Source: Pseudomonadota bacterium (GTDB taxonomy: Bacteria; Myxococcota_A; UBA796; SXON01). From it: 64,000 nt of DNA. Location: assembly GCA_030685065.1 (NCBI GenBank), contig JAUXQH010000158.1, forward strand, positions 1 to 64,000. Direction: 5' to 3'. The notes under the pieces were generated by a model, which saw only the letters and a program-made list of their open reading frames with translations, did not search any database and was not told the origin of the DNA. This document shows positions 24,251 through 33,953 of this stretch, piece by piece (position 1 is the stretch's first letter; each line of letters begins with the position of its first letter). The position numbers were made by a program, and so were the translations under genes.

Positions 24251-24559
24251 CTACCCCTTCATCAGGTCGAGGTCATCGAGGCTGACAGTGACCCGGTTGC
24301 GGAAGAGCAGGATCACGAGAGCGAGACCGACAGCCGCCTCGGCCGCCGCCACCGCCATCACGAAGAGGGCGAACACCTGCCCGTCGACCACCCCGGCGTG
24401 CCGGGAGAAGGCAACGAACGACAGGTTGACCGCGTTCAGCATGAGCTCGACGCTCATGAACACGATGAGGGCGTTCCTGCGGGTGAGCACACCGCCCACC
24501 CCCGTCGCGAAGAGCACGGCGCTCACGGCGAGCACTGGGAACAATCCGACCGACTCCAT
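24251..24559 (-). CDS. nuoK: NADH-quinone oxidoreductase subunit K
   Basis: This 102-residue protein has three membrane segments and the conserved acidic residues in [20 protein letters not shown] (second helix) and [18 protein letters not shown] (third helix), which help carry protons in complex I. The length is standard. The ATG overlaps the nuoJ stop by one base (TGATG), so translation is coupled. Confidence 0.95.
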   Translation of the reverse strand: MESVGLFPVLAVSAVLFATGVGGVLTRRNALIVFMSVELMLNAVNLSFVAFSRHAGVVDGQVFALFVMAVAAAEAAVGLALVILLFRNRVTVSLDDLDLMKG

Positions 24560-25062
24560 CAGATCTCCCTCTTGGCGAGGACGACGGCCCCGACCAACGC
24601 CACCGTGAGGAGCACCGAGATCGCCTCGAACGGGAGCAGGTATGCTCCGGAGAAGATCGACGTGCCGACGGCAGCCACCTCTCCGTAGCCATCCGGAAGC
24701 GCCGCCGAGGCCGTGACCGGCATCGACTCGAGCGCGGTGATCAGCCCCGTTCCGAGCACGCCCGCGACCACCATCCCGAGGAGGCCGCGTCGCGACAGCT
24801 CGAGGATTGGCACGGGCACGTCGTGGCGGAGGTTCAACACCATGATCACGAAGATGAAGAGCACCATGATGGCGCCCGCGTAGACCAGGAGTTGGATCAC
24901 GGCCACGAAGTGGGCGTTCAACAATACGTAGTCAGCCGCCAGAAAGAAAAAGCACACCACGAGCGACAATGCGCTCGCGATGGGGCTCCGCGCGACGACC
25001 ACGGAGAATCCGGCCACGATGGCCACCAGCGAGAAGAGGTAGAACAGAACCGCTTCGGTCAT
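24559..25062 (-). CDS. nuoJ: NADH-quinone oxidoreductase subunit J
   Basis: This is the 167-residue membrane subunit of complex I. The conserved helix 3 region [31 protein letters not shown] is intact; it contains the pi-bulge helix important for coupling. The length fits. It is separated from nuoI by 93 bases, the largest gap in the operon. I see no gene or clear signal in that gap. Confidence 0.95.
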   Translation of the reverse strand: MTEAVLFYLFSLVAIVAGFSVVVARSPIASALSLVVCFFFLAADYVLLNAHFVAVIQLLVYAGAIMVLFIFVIMVLNLRHDVPVPILELSRRGLLGMVVAGVLGTGLITALESMPVTASAALPDGYGEVAAVGTSIFSGAYLLPFEAISVLLTVALVGAVVLAKREI

Positions 25063-25155
25063 CGGCTGCCCGGTGGAGGGGGATGGGCGGTGGGGTGCGC
25101 GGTTTACGACGCCGAGGGAGCGCTGTCAACGCACGCGGAAGGTGACGACGCCCGG

Positions 25156-25737
25156 CTAAACGACCGGCTTCTCGTCGAACGTGTAGCCGGCGGGCGCCTG
25201 CTCGGGATGGGCCCGGTAGACATCCTCCGCTTCCGGCTTCAGGCCGTCCATGAGGTTGATCATGTACGACTTGTTGTGGATCATGTCCTGCCGGGTGAAC
25301 GCGTTGATCTCGTAGATCTTCGTGTCCATCCGGATGGCATCCTTCGGGCAGGCCTCGACACAGAAGCCGCAGAAGATGCAGCGCAACATGTCGATGTCGA
25401 ATTCGATCGGGAACTTCTCGGCGGGATCGTCGGAGGCCTCGCCGGCGATGATCGTGATGCACTTGGCCGGACAGATGGTCGGACAGCACATGCACGCCAC
25501 ACACTTCACCTTGCCGTCGGGGCGGGTGGTGAGGCGGTGAGCGCCACGGTACCGGGCGGCCATGGGCTTCCGGACGTCGGGGTACTCGATCGTGCGGAAG
25601 CGGTCCTGGTCGAGGATGTTCTTGATGACGTGCGACATCGTCAGGAACATCCCCTTGATCACCTCGACGAGGTAGAGCGACTCGGGGGTCGAGAGCTTCT
25701 TTCGGGGCGCGGGGAGCATCGTAGGTGCGGGAGCCAT
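25156..25737 (-). CDS. nuoI: NADH-quinone oxidoreductase subunit I (two 4Fe-4S ferredoxin)
   Basis: This is the 193-residue peripheral-arm subunit that passes electrons toward cluster N2. It has the two expected 4Fe-4S motifs, CVACMCCPTICPAKCI (about 75) and CIFCGFCVEACPKDAI (about 122). Between them lies the DDPAEKFPIEFDIDMLRCIFC linker typical of NuoI. An N-terminal amphipathic region (LYLVEVIKGMFLTMSHVIKNIL) anchors it on the membrane arm. It starts 13 bases after nuoH. Confidence 0.96.
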   Translation of the reverse strand: MAPAPTMLPAPRKKLSTPESLYLVEVIKGMFLTMSHVIKNILDQDRFRTIEYPDVRKPMAARYRGAHRLTTRPDGKVKCVACMCCPTICPAKCITIIAGEASDDPAEKFPIEFDIDMLRCIFCGFCVEACPKDAIRMDTKIYEINAFTRQDMIHNKSYMINLMDGLKPEAEDVYRAHPEQAPAGYTFDEKPVV

Positions 25738-25750
25738 TTCGGCAGACCTC

Positions 25751-27061
25751 TCAGGCGAAATAGGACTCTTTGATGACGATCCAAACGGCCGCGAACATGA
25801 CGTTCGCGAGCGCCACCGGGAGCATCACGCGCCACCCGAGGTTCATGAGCTGATCGTAGCGGAACCGGGGCACTGTCCAGCGGACCCAGATCATGATCCA
25901 GCAGCCGATCAGGACCTTGAGGACCAAGGCGGTGAGCTGGAGGACAAAGGCCACCACGTCGGGGCCGACCGCGCCGGGGCCCGCCGAGCCGATGACGCCC
26001 GACAGCCCGAGCAGGCCGATCCCCAGGTGCCCGACCGCCATCCCGGTCCAGACGAGCACCCAGAACTTGGGCTCCCGGTGGCGGATGTCCGTCGACGCGA
26101 GCGCCCGGTAGAATGGGCGGTTGCGACGGCGCCACGCGAGCGCCGCGAAGAAGAGCAGGGCCGGCACCGCCCCGAATCCGAGCAGGGCCACGAGGATGTC
26201 CGCGTTCTCACGGATGGTCTCGCCCGAGAGGAACGGCACGTTGTACCCACCGAAGAACAACGTGGCCGTGACGGCTGAGGCGACGATCATGTTCGCGTAT
26301 TCGGCCATGAAGAACAGCGCAAAGCGCAACGAGCTGTACTCGGTGTGGTACCCGCCGACGAGCTCGGCCTCTCCCTCCGGGAGGTCGAACGGCGTCCGGT
26401 TGGTCTCGGCGAACGCCGCCACCCAGAACAGGACGAAGGCGATGGCGCCCGGGACGCTGAAGACGTTCCAATTCCAGATCGCGCCGGACTGTTGCTCGGC
26501 GATGACTGAGAGCGAAACCGACCCGGCGCCGAGGAAGATCACCACGGCGGAGAGCCCCATGGCCAGCTCGTAGCTGACCATCTGCGCGCTCGCGCGGAGC
26601 CCGCCCAGGAGGCTGAACTTGTTGTTGCTCGACCAGCCCGCGAGCATGATCCCGTACACGCCGAGGCTGGTCATCGCGAGCACGAAGAGCAGCCCGCCGT
26701 CGATGTCGGAGACCTTGAGCGGCTCGCCCATGAAGGTGTCACCGAAGGGCACGACGATGAAGGTCACCAGCGCGATCGACATCGCGATGACGGGCGCAAG
26801 CGCCCAATAGAACTTCTCGACGTGCTGGGGGACGATGTCTTCCTTCATCACCAGCTTCACGACGTCGTTGAGCGTATGGACGAGGCCGCCTGCGCGGATG
26901 CCCATGATGTCGGCGCGGTTCGGACCCGGGCGGTCCTGGATGTACGCCGCGCCCTTGCGCTCCCCCCAGATGAGCAGGGGGACGATGTTCATGACGAAGG
27001 CCACGGCGAAGACACACTTCGCGAGGACGATGAGAAACGGGAGCGCGTCCTGGAAGGTCAT
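25751..27061 (-). CDS. nuoH: NADH-quinone oxidoreductase subunit H
   Basis: This 436-residue membrane subunit forms part of the quinone chamber. Conserved text is RKGAAYIQDRPGPNRADIMG (the quinone-tunnel loop), LAGWSSNNKFSLLGGLRASAQMVSYELAMG and AETNRTPFDLPEGEAELVGGYHTEYSS. It is longer than the E. coli protein (325 residues): about 100 residues of extra loop and helix occur in the C-terminal third, with a second hydrophobic segment after the RRRNRPFYRAL loop. It overlaps the end of nuoG (ATGA). Confidence 0.95.
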   Translation of the reverse strand: MTFQDALPFLIVLAKCVFAVAFVMNIVPLLIWGERKGAAYIQDRPGPNRADIMGIRAGGLVHTLNDVVKLVMKEDIVPQHVEKFYWALAPVIAMSIALVTFIVVPFGDTFMGEPLKVSDIDGGLLFVLAMTSLGVYGIMLAGWSSNNKFSLLGGLRASAQMVSYELAMGLSAVVIFLGAGSVSLSVIAEQQSGAIWNWNVFSVPGAIAFVLFWVAAFAETNRTPFDLPEGEAELVGGYHTEYSSLRFALFFMAEYANMIVASAVTATLFFGGYNVPFLSGETIRENADILVALLGFGAVPALLFFAALAWRRRNRPFYRALASTDIRHREPKFWVLVWTGMAVGHLGIGLLGLSGVIGSAGPGAVGPDVVAFVLQLTALVLKVLIGCWIMIWVRWTVPRFRYDQLMNLGWRVMLPVALANVMFAAVWIVIKESYFA

Positions 27062-28656
27062 GTGGAGGCCTCGACGCCGGTGGCGGCCACGCCGGTAGAG
27101 TCGGAGGCTGCGTCGGGTGCCAGCAGGCGTCCCTCCGTACCCAGCCCCTTGAAGTCCATGCCGCGCAGGCGCTCGATCGCCTTTGCCATGCCGTTGAACG
27201 CCGCCGCCACCATCTGCGTGCCCGGAGCCTTGCCCAGGCGGGCGCCGAGGCGATCCACGGCGACGTAGGCCGGAGCGGAATCTCCGACGGGGTTGACGGC
27301 GCGCCGAACGCGCTGAACGCGGTCCTGGCGATTGATGTAGCTGCCGTCCTGCTCGACGGTGTGCGCGGTCGGCACCACGATGACCGCGTCCTGGGACGTG
27401 GCGTTCTTGAACGCGCCGAAGAAGGCGACGGGCGGGAGCTTGGCGCCGAGGCGACCGGCCACGTCATCCTCGAGGATCACGAGGAGCTCGAGCTCGGGAA
27501 GCGCCGCGAGCAGCGACGCACGATCGCCGACGTTTCCGTCGTGACGCGAGACCAGGCGAGCGCCGGCGGTGTTGGGGTTGCGGTCCCCCGAGAGGAGGAG
27601 GTTGTCGCCCATGGCGAGCTCCCCGTCGTCATTGCCTTCGACCACGAACATCCGGGCGCCCGGCAGATTGCCCCGCACGGTCTGGAGCAGGGCCCAGTTC
27701 GCCTCGTTGGTGGCGCGCGTGCCGAGCACGAACCCGACCTTTCCCGCGCCCGCGGCGCGGATGCGCTTCGCAAGCTCGGCGGTCGCCGCGTCGGGCTCGA
27801 CGGACACGCCGTCCACCGTCGCCTTGAGGATTCGCTTGAGGCCGGCGACGTCGTGGTACGACAGCCGACCCATGTCGCAGATCCAGGACTTGTTGACCTG
27901 ATCGTTGCGACGCGGGAGGTAGCGGAACACCTCTCCCTCCTGGTGACACACCTGGATGTTGCAACCGGTGGCACAGCCGGTACAGATGCTGGCGGTCTCC
28001 TTCAGGTACCAGACGCGGCGCTGGAACCGGAAGTCCTTGCTCGTGAGCGCGCCCACGGGGCAGATGTCGGCCAGGTTGCCCTGGTAGTTGTGCGAGAGCC
28101 GATCGCCGGGGAACATGCCGATCTCGGTGTGATCGCCCCGGTTCATGAGCCGGAGCTCGCCGGTGCCGGTCACCTCGTCTCCGAAGCGCTCGCAACGGCT
28201 GCACTGCACGCACCGCTCCGCGTCGAGGACGATGAGATCCCCGATGTCCTGGCGCTTGTTCTTCCCGACCTTTGGATCCAGGCCGCGCGAATCGTACTGG
28301 CCGTGATCCATGTAGTAGTCCTGCAACCGGCACTCCCCCGACTGGTCGCAGATCGGACAGTCGAGGGGGTGGTTGACCAGGAGGAACTCCATGACCGACT
28401 TGCGCATGTGCTTGACGCTTGCGGAGTCGGTACGGATCGCGAGACCGTCGCGCGCTTGCATGTTGCACGCGATCTCGAGCACGGGCCCACGGGGCGTGGT
28501 CGTCTCGACCAGGCACATGCGGCAGTTGCCCGCGATCGAGAGGTGCGGGTGGTAGCAATAGTGGGGGATCTCTTCCCCGACGAGCTTCGCCGCCTCGATC
28601 ATGTTGAGGCCGTCGGGGACCTCGATCTCGGTGTCGTTGATCTTGACCTTTGCCAT
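27058..28656 (-). CDS. nuoG: NADH-quinone oxidoreductase subunit G, short form
   Basis: This 532-residue iron-sulfur subunit has an N-terminal 2Fe-2S domain (CYHPHLSIAGNCRMC), then a His-Cys3 cluster (CPICDQSGECRLQDYYMDHG), a 4Fe-4S motif (CVQCSRCERFGDEV) and a further cysteine set (CTGCATGCNIQVC). The last matches the position of the N7 or molybdopterin-start cluster. The C-terminal molybdopterin-like domain is cut to about 270 residues, against more than 600 in E. coli (908-residue protein). Short NuoG proteins occur in other bacteria, so this is probably a lineage trait. It lies 3 bases after nuoF. Confidence 0.95.
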   Translation of the reverse strand: MAKVKINDTEIEVPDGLNMIEAAKLVGEEIPHYCYHPHLSIAGNCRMCLVETTTPRGPVLEIACNMQARDGLAIRTDSASVKHMRKSVMEFLLVNHPLDCPICDQSGECRLQDYYMDHGQYDSRGLDPKVGKNKRQDIGDLIVLDAERCVQCSRCERFGDEVTGTGELRLMNRGDHTEIGMFPGDRLSHNYQGNLADICPVGALTSKDFRFQRRVWYLKETASICTGCATGCNIQVCHQEGEVFRYLPRRNDQVNKSWICDMGRLSYHDVAGLKRILKATVDGVSVEPDAATAELAKRIRAAGAGKVGFVLGTRATNEANWALLQTVRGNLPGARMFVVEGNDDGELAMGDNLLLSGDRNPNTAGARLVSRHDGNVGDRASLLAALPELELLVILEDDVAGRLGAKLPPVAFFGAFKNATSQDAVIVVPTAHTVEQDGSYINRQDRVQRVRRAVNPVGDSAPAYVAVDRLGARLGKAPGTQMVAAAFNGMAKAIERLRGMDFKGLGTEGRLLAPDAASDSTGVAATGVEAST

Positions 28657-28659
28657 GAC

Positions 28660-29982
28660 CTACGCTCCGCTCGCGATGGGGGTGCTCGAGATCGTGCTCG
28701 CCACGACGGTCACCGCCGTCACGGGGCGTTGGACCCGCTGCAGGAACTCGTCGCGGAACTTGGTGAGGAAGCTCTGCACCGGCATCGCGGCGCTGGCGCC
28801 GAAGAAGCAGATGGTCTTGCTGTGGATGTTGTCAGCGAGGTCGCGCAGCGTGCCGAGATCCTCGGGCGTCGCGAAGCCATCACGCACGCGACAGAGGATC
28901 TGATACATCCACCCGCAGCCTTCACGGCACGGGGTGCACTGGCCGCAGCTCTCGTGCGCGTAGAAGCGCAGGAGGTTCGTCAACGCCGCGACCATGTCCG
29001 TGGTCTCGTCCATGACGATGAAGCCACCGGAGCCGAGGTAGGAGCCGGCGTTCTGGTTGATGGACTCGTAGTCCATCGAGCACTTGTCGACCTCATCCGC
29101 CGTCATGACCGGCACCGACGAGCCGCCGGGAATGATCGCCTTGAGCTTCTTGCCGCCCTTCACGCCGCCGCACACCTCGTCGAGGAACTGCCGCATCGGC
29201 ATCCCCATCGGGATCTCGTAGACGCCCGGCTTGTTCACGTGCCCGGAGACCGAGAACAGCTTGGTACCCGGCGCCTTCTCGGTTCCGAGGGCCTTGTAGG
29301 CGGCCGCGCCGTTCTCGAGGATCCACGGGACGGCCGCGAGGGTCTCGACGTTGTTCACGACGGTCGGGGCCCGCCACGCGCCTTCGACCGCGGGGAACGG
29401 GGGCTTCAGCTTGGGCTGGCCCTTCTCGCCCTCGAGGCTGGAGATGAGCGCCGTCTCCTCGCCGCAGATGTAGGCGCCGGCGCCGAGGTGCACGTGCAAA
29501 TCGAAGTCGAAGCCGCTGCCGAGGATGTTCTTCCCCAGGAGGCCCGCCGCGTAGGCCTCGGCGACGGCCTCGTCGAGCCGCGCCTGGATGAAGCGGAATT
29601 CGCCGCGGATGTAGATGTAGGCGGTGTGGCAGTCGAGCGCCCAGGCCGCGATGATCATGCCCTCGATCAGCAGGTGCGGATCGAGCCACATGCAGTAGCG
29701 ATCCTTGAACGTGCCGGGCTCGGACTCGTCCGCGTTGCAGAGGAGGTACACGGGCTTGTCGCCGCGCTTCTCCTTCGACGGGACGAAGCTCCACTTCATG
29801 CCGGTCGGAAAACCCGCCCCGCCACGACCGCGGAGCCCGGAGTCCTTGACCACCTGCGTGACCTCAGCCGGCTTGAGCGCGAACGCCTTCGCCAGGCGGG
29901 AGTAGGTTCCGCGGCTGCGTGCGACTTCGAGGGTGTGTGAACCGGGAACATCCCAGTTCACGCTCAGGATCTTGGGGCCCAT
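28660..29982 (-). CDS. nuoF: NADH-quinone oxidoreductase subunit F (NADH- and FMN-binding)
   Basis: This 440-residue subunit binds NADH and FMN and starts electron transfer. Key motifs are [19 protein letters not shown] (FMN/NADH loop), [37 protein letters not shown] and the N3 cluster motif [16 protein letters not shown] 29982 overlaps the nuoE end by 19 bases and fits the family start ([10 protein letters not shown]). A longer open frame upstream is the shadow of nuoE. Confidence 0.96.
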   Translation of the reverse strand: MGPKILSVNWDVPGSHTLEVARSRGTYSRLAKAFALKPAEVTQVVKDSGLRGRGGAGFPTGMKWSFVPSKEKRGDKPVYLLCNADESEPGTFKDRYCMWLDPHLLIEGMIIAAWALDCHTAYIYIRGEFRFIQARLDEAVAEAYAAGLLGKNILGSGFDFDLHVHLGAGAYICGEETALISSLEGEKGQPKLKPPFPAVEGAWRAPTVVNNVETLAAVPWILENGAAAYKALGTEKAPGTKLFSVSGHVNKPGVYEIPMGMPMRQFLDEVCGGVKGGKKLKAIIPGGSSVPVMTADEVDKCSMDYESINQNAGSYLGSGGFIVMDETTDMVAALTNLLRFYAHESCGQCTPCREGCGWMYQILCRVRDGFATPEDLGTLRDLADNIHSKTICFFGASAAMPVQSFLTKFRDEFLQRVQRPVTAVTVVASTISSTPIASGA

Positions 29983-30533
29983 TGCCACTCGTTGGCCTCG
30001 GGACGAGGCGTGGGAAGCGGGTTGCCACTGCGCAGACCGGAGACGATCTGATCGACCGACTCCTTGGTCAGGAACTCGTAGAAGTGGTCGTTGATCTGCA
30101 TCATCGGCGCGGAGCCGCACGACGCGAGGCACTCCACCTTGTGGAGCGTGAACAGGCCGTCCTTGCTGTTGCCGTAGGCGTCCGGCTCGAGGATGCGCTC
30201 GAGATGGGCGATGATCGCCTCGGCACCGACGAGGGCGCACGAGAGGGTCTGGCACACGTCGATGACGTAGCGCCCGGTCGGCACCTTCTTGAACATCGTG
30301 TAGAAGCTGGCGACCGCGTGGACGTGGCTCGGCGGGATCTGGAGCGTGCGGGCGACGAGCCGCATCACGTCGAGATCCAACCAACCGAAGTCATCCTGCG
30401 CCAGCCAGAGCACGGGCATGATCGCGCTCTTCCGGTTCGGATACTTCGCGAGGATCGTCTCGATCTTCGCGAGCTGTTGTTCGTTCCACTCGCGGGGTCC
30501 GCGAGAGGCAACCGGGGGGACAACGTGGCTCAT
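29964..30533 (-). CDS. nuoE: NADH-quinone oxidoreductase subunit E (2Fe-2S thioredoxin-like)
   Basis: This 189-residue subunit forms the NADH-oxidising tip with NuoF. The helical N-terminus ([32 protein letters not shown]) is typical. The 2Fe-2S ligands are in [13 protein letters not shown] and the later [14 protein letters not shown]. The length is normal. ATG 30533 overlaps the nuoD stop by 4 bases (ATGA). Confidence 0.95.
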   Translation of the reverse strand: MSHVVPPVASRGPREWNEQQLAKIETILAKYPNRKSAIMPVLWLAQDDFGWLDLDVMRLVARTLQIPPSHVHAVASFYTMFKKVPTGRYVIDVCQTLSCALVGAEAIIAHLERILEPDAYGNSKDGLFTLHKVECLASCGSAPMMQINDHFYEFLTKESVDQIVSGLRSGNPLPTPRPEANEWQWAPRS

Positions 30534-31738
30534 CGATCGAGCTCCCCAGCAATGATGTTGATCGAGCCGAGGGCCGCCACGGCGTCGGCGACCATGCCGC
30601 CGGTGATGATTTTCGGGAAGAGCGAGTAGTTGGCGAAGCAGGGCGGGCGGATGCGCACCCGGAAGGCGCTGGGGCTGCCGTCCGACACGATGTAGAACCC
30701 GAGCTCGCCGTTGCCACCTTCGGTCGCCGAGTAGATCTCGCCCTTGGGCGGGCGGATGCCGTGCATGATCAGCTTGAAGTGGTTGATCAGGCCTTCCATC
30801 GTGTTGTAGACCTTGTCCTTGGCCGGTAGCGCCACGAGGTGGTCCTCGACCATGATGGGCCCGCCGGCGATGCTCGCGACCGCCTGCTGGATGATGCGGA
30901 CGCTCTGCTCCATCTCCGCGAACCGGACCATGAAGCGGTCGTAGGTGTCCCCGTTCTGCTGCACCGGAATGTCGAACTGGTACTTCTCGTAGCCCCAGTA
31001 GGGCTGCGCCTTGCGCACGTCATAGGGGATGCCCGCGGCGCGGAGGCACGGGCCGGTCACCGAGTGGGAGACAGCCAACTCCTTGGTGATGACGCCAACG
31101 CCCTGGGTACGATCCATGAAGATGCGGTTGCGCTCGACGAGGCTACGCACCTCCCCCACGGCCTCGCCCATCTCGCTGACGACCTTGAGGAGGCTCTCGA
31201 ACCAGCCGTCCGGCGCGTCCATCGAAACGCCGCCGATGCGCGGATAGTTGACCATCATCCGGGCGCCCGTGAGCTCCTCGTAGAGGTCGTAGATCTTCTC
31301 CCGGTAGTTGTACATGTACCAGAAGTTGGTCAGCGCCCCGAGATCGACGAGGTTGGTCCCCATGCAGACCGCGTGGTCGATGATGCGGCCCATCTCGCTC
31401 GTGATGACGCGGAGGGCCTGGGCGCGCGCTGGGATGTCGATGCCGAGGAGCTGCTCACACGCGTGGCACCACGCGTTGGAGTTGTTGACCGGGCCCATGT
31501 AGTTGAGGCGCTCGGCGTACGGGATCACCAATTGGTAGAAGGTGTTCTCGGCCTGCTTCTCGTACCCGCGGTGCAGGTAGCCGATCTCGGCGCCGCAGTT
31601 CACGATGGTCTCGCCGTCCAGCTGGAGCTGGAGGCGGAGGACGCCGTGCGTGGCGGGATGGGCGGGGCCCACGTTGATCGTCAACAGCTCGGTGGGGATC
31701 GGCTGGACGTGCGTTCCGTCTTGATCAGCGCGCTTCAT
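30530..31738 (-). CDS. nuoD: NADH-quinone oxidoreductase subunit D
   Basis: This 402-residue 49-kDa-type subunit lines the quinone site beside NuoB. It begins with the signature INVGPAHPATHGVLRL, followed by GYLHRGYEKQAEN and ERLNYMGPVNNSNAWCHACEQLLGI. The C-terminus RIRPPCFANYSLFPKIITGGMVADAVAALGSINI is fully conserved. It is separate from NuoC, unlike the E. coli NuoCD fusion. ATG 31738 overlaps the nuoC stop (ATGA). Confidence 0.96.
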   Translation of the reverse strand: MKRADQDGTHVQPIPTELLTINVGPAHPATHGVLRLQLQLDGETIVNCGAEIGYLHRGYEKQAENTFYQLVIPYAERLNYMGPVNNSNAWCHACEQLLGIDIPARAQALRVITSEMGRIIDHAVCMGTNLVDLGALTNFWYMYNYREKIYDLYEELTGARMMVNYPRIGGVSMDAPDGWFESLLKVVSEMGEAVGEVRSLVERNRIFMDRTQGVGVITKELAVSHSVTGPCLRAAGIPYDVRKAQPYWGYEKYQFDIPVQQNGDTYDRFMVRFAEMEQSVRIIQQAVASIAGGPIMVEDHLVALPAKDKVYNTMEGLINHFKLIMHGIRPPKGEIYSATEGGNGELGFYIVSDGSPSAFRVRIRPPCFANYSLFPKIITGGMVADAVAALGSINIIAGELDR

Positions 31739-32265
31739 GCCCACTCCACCTTCTCGCAGAGGACCATCTCGGAAGGTTGCGACAGCTTCTGCCGCTTGTT
31801 GATGGGGTAGTCCTTGCGGAGCGCGTGCCCGACGAACTCGTCGTGGCAGAGGATGCGGCGCAGGTTCGGGTGCCCGGTGAACCGGATGCCGAACATGTCC
31901 CACACCTCGCGCTCCTCCCAATTCGCGATCGCCCAGAGGTCCCACACGGAGGGCACCTCGACGGACTCGTCGCGAACCGCCACCTTGACGCGGAAGCGAT
32001 GGTTCAGGCGCATGCTGTAGAGCTGGTAGACGACTTCGAAGCGCCACTCACGCTCGTCTTCATCGCCGTAGCCCTGGTAGTCGACGCCCCCGACGTCCAT
32101 CAGCCAGTCGAAGTCGGTCGCCTTGTCGTCGCGCAGGAAGACGAGCAGCTCCCGGAGCGTCTCGGGGGCGACGGTCACGGCGTATTGGCCGCGGAAGTTG
32201 TACTCGGCCAGAACGCGAGCGCCGAAGCGCTCCCTGACCTGGGCGAGAATGTCGGACTCGTTCAC
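31735..32265 (-). CDS. nuoC: NADH-quinone oxidoreductase subunit C
   Basis: This 176-residue 30-kDa-type subunit contains the signature region VWDLWAIANWEEREVWDMFGIRFTGHPNLRRIL, with the E-R-E-x2-D-x2-G-I motif typical of NuoC. It is structural, joining the hydrophilic arm without a cofactor. It starts 15 bases after the nuoB stop. Confidence 0.95.
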   Translation of the reverse strand: MNESDILAQVRERFGARVLAEYNFRGQYAVTVAPETLRELLVFLRDDKATDFDWLMDVGGVDYQGYGDEDEREWRFEVVYQLYSMRLNHRFRVKVAVRDESVEVPSVWDLWAIANWEEREVWDMFGIRFTGHPNLRRILCHDEFVGHALRKDYPINKRQKLSQPSEMVLCEKVEWA

Positions 32266-32280
32266 TGTTCCCTCCCCTCT

Positions 32281-32760
32281 TCAGCGCCAGTCGGCCGCTT
32301 TTTCAGCGGAGATCTTTTCCATGATCTTCACGACGGCGCCGAGCACGTTCTCGGGCCGCGGGGGGCAACCGGCGACGTACACGTCGACCGGGATGATCTC
32401 GTCGATCCCCTGGACCACGGAGTAGTTGTCGTAGAAGCCGCCCGAGCTGGCGCAGGCGCCCATCGAGACGACCCACTTGGGGTTCGGCATCTGGTCGTAG
32501 ATCTGCTTGAGCACCGGGGCCTGCTTCTGCGTGATGGTGCCCATCACGAGGAGAAGGTCGGCCTGGCGCGGCGAGAAACGCACGAGCTCCGCGCCGAAGC
32601 GCGAGATGTCGAAGCGGCCCGACACGACGCCCATGAACTCGATTGCGCAGCACGCCGTACCGAACGGCATGGGCCACATCGAGAACTTGCGGCCCCAGTT
32701 GATGACCTCATCGAGGCGCGTCGCGAGAAACGGCTGGCTGACGCTGGACTCTAGTCCCAT
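32281..32760 (-). CDS. nuoB: NADH-quinone oxidoreductase subunit B (cluster N2)
   Basis: This 159-residue subunit holds the final 4Fe-4S cluster N2 next to the quinone site. The ligands are the tandem cysteines in FGTACCAIEFM, the Cys in VSMGACASSGGFYDNYS and the one in VAGCPPRPENV. The length is normal. ATG 32760 overlaps nuoA by 10 bases. A longer upstream frame is the shadow of nuoA. Confidence 0.96.
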   Translation of the reverse strand: MGLESSVSQPFLATRLDEVINWGRKFSMWPMPFGTACCAIEFMGVVSGRFDISRFGAELVRFSPRQADLLLVMGTITQKQAPVLKQIYDQMPNPKWVVSMGACASSGGFYDNYSVVQGIDEIIPVDVYVAGCPPRPENVLGAVVKIMEKISAEKAADWR

Positions 32761-33119
32761 TCGAGCGCTCCACGCTTGAGGCAGTACACCCATCCCAGGA
32801 ACAGGACGCCGAGGAACGTGAACATCTCGACGAGCATGAACATCCCCTGCCCCTGCCGCACGAAGTCCCGGAAGACGACGGCCCAGGGGAAGAGGAAGAC
32901 GGCCTCGAGATCGAAGAGGATGAAGAGCACCGCGACCAGGTAGAACTTCACGCTGAACCGCTGATGCGCGGGCGCGATCGAGGGCATGCCGCACTCGTAG
33001 AGCGACTCCTTGGTGGCGTTCGGGCGATGGGGCCCGAAGTACTTGCTCATCGCCACAAAGGCGAGGCTGAACACGATCGCGATGATCAACGAGACCATCA
33101 CGGGGACGTAGGGATCCAC
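32751..33119 (-). CDS. nuoA: NADH-quinone oxidoreductase subunit A
   Basis: This small membrane subunit has three helices and the family motifs ESLYECGMPSIAPAHQRFSVKFYLVAVLFILFDLEAVFLFPWA, including the acidic E and D of the H-channel. I place the start at GTG 33119 (122 residues). A GGGAGG ribosome binding site at 33131-33126 lies 6 bases upstream of it, and the translated start VDPYVPVMVSLI fits the family. The first ATG (33098) would lack a ribosome binding site. It is the first gene of the 14-gene operon. Confidence 0.93.
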   Translation of the reverse strand: MDPYVPVMVSLIIAIVFSLAFVAMSKYFGPHRPNATKESLYECGMPSIAPAHQRFSVKFYLVAVLFILFDLEAVFLFPWAVVFRDFVRQGQGMFMLVEMFTFLGVLFLGWVYCLKRGALEWD

Positions 33120-33125
33120 CTCAGA

Positions 33126-33169
33126 CCTCCCGGGCCGGCCCGCGTATCCCCACGCGAGTACGGAGTCAA
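33126..33169 (-). promoter_or_regulatory. Putative nuo operon promoter and ribosome binding site
   Basis: On the minus strand TTGACT (33169-33164) is followed after 17 bases by TACGCG (33146-33141), a weak -10; GATACG at 15 bases is the alternative. GGGAGG (33131-33126) then sits 6 bases before the GTG start of nuoA. The -35 is good and the -10 poor, so an activator or another sigma factor may be involved. Confidence 0.45.
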
Positions 33170-33238
33170 CCGGGTTCGGGAGCAGGTGCGAGAGGCTCGT
33201 GGGACGCACCGCTGTCCCCGACGCGCGGAGGCGCGTGG

Positions 33239-33244
33239 TAGCCT
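33239..33244 (+). promoter_or_regulatory. -10 element placed for leaderless rnhB transcript
   Basis: TAGCCT (33239-33244) ends 6 bases before ATG 33251 and no Shine-Dalgarno is present. The expected transcription start would fall at or next to the ATG. No -35 is recognisable. Confidence 0.4.
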
Positions 33245-33250
33245 GACGCG

Positions 33251-33913
33251 ATGCGCATCCTGGGGCTCGACGAAGCAGGCCGTGGCTCGGTCCTCGGGCC
33301 GCTGGTGGTTGGCGGCTTCGTGTGGGAGTCCGACGAGCAGGGAGCGCTGCGGGAAGCGGGCGCCGACGACTCCAAGGCGCTGACACACGTGCGCCGGGTC
33401 GAGGTGCGAGCGCGCCTCGCGGACCTCGGCCGTGGCGTCATCCGGACGATCGAGGCCACCGCGATCGATGAGGGCAACCTGAACACCCTCGAAGAGGAGG
33501 CGTTCCTCGACCTGGTGCGCGTGGAGAAGCCGGACCGTGTCTACCTGGACGCGCCGGTCCACCCCGGGGGCATCCCGAGGCTGCGCGCCCGCCTCGTCGC
33601 CCTGAGCGGCGTCGCGGACTGGGTGGTGGAGAACAAGGCCGACTCCACCTGGCCGGTGGTCGGCGCCGCGAGCATCTTCGCGAAGGTGGCGCGGGATGCG
33701 GCGATCGAGGAGATCAGCGGCACCACCCGAGCAGCGGGCCAGGGGGGGATCGGGAGCGGTTACCCCTCCGATCCCGTCACGCGCGCCTTCCTCGCGGCGC
33801 GGCTCGCCGAGCGGGCTCCCCTCCCCGCCTTCGTCCGCACGCGGTGGGGAACGCTCGACGTGCTGCGGCAACAGGCGCTTTTCGGGGGTACCGGCCCGGA
33901 TCCGCTTCAGTAG
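33251..33913 (+). CDS. rnhB: Ribonuclease HII
   Basis: This 220-residue enzyme cuts RNA in RNA-DNA hybrids and at single ribonucleotides in DNA. The active-site signature LGLDEAGRGSVLGPLVVGG is at the N-terminus (Asp and Glu ligands). Later acidic landmarks are YLDAPVHPG and VVENKADSTWPVVGAASIFAKVARD, which contains the family S-I-x-A-K-V motif. The order of motifs and the GSGYPSDP stretch are like archaeal-type RNase HII. Its start codon lies just after a -10 box. It is divergent from the nuo operon. A second RNase H (rnhA) lies only 2 kb away. Confidence 0.93.
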   Translation: MRILGLDEAGRGSVLGPLVVGGFVWESDEQGALREAGADDSKALTHVRRVEVRARLADLGRGVIRTIEATAIDEGNLNTLEEEAFLDLVRVEKPDRVYLDAPVHPGGIPRLRARLVALSGVADWVVENKADSTWPVVGAASIFAKVARDAAIEEISGTTRAAGQGGIGSGYPSDPVTRAFLAARLAERAPLPAFVRTRWGTLDVLRQQALFGGTGPDPLQ

Positions 33914-33915
33914 CG

Positions 33916-33945
33916 TTGACACCCGGCGAGACGGGCGCGCATCAT
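33916..33945 (+). promoter_or_regulatory. Promoter with consensus -35 for the lipoprotein trio
   Basis: TTGACA (33916-33921), an 18-base spacer and CATCAT (33940-33945) end 8 bases before ATG 33954. The hexamer TTGACA is perfect. The position of the -10 box again implies a very short or absent 5' leader. Confidence 0.5.
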
Positions 33946-33953
33946 GCGCCACC

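Noticed and set aside
25063-25155. A small gene or riboswitch in the nuoJ-nuoI gap
   Set aside because: The 93 bases show no open frame with a start signal and no convincing conserved structure.
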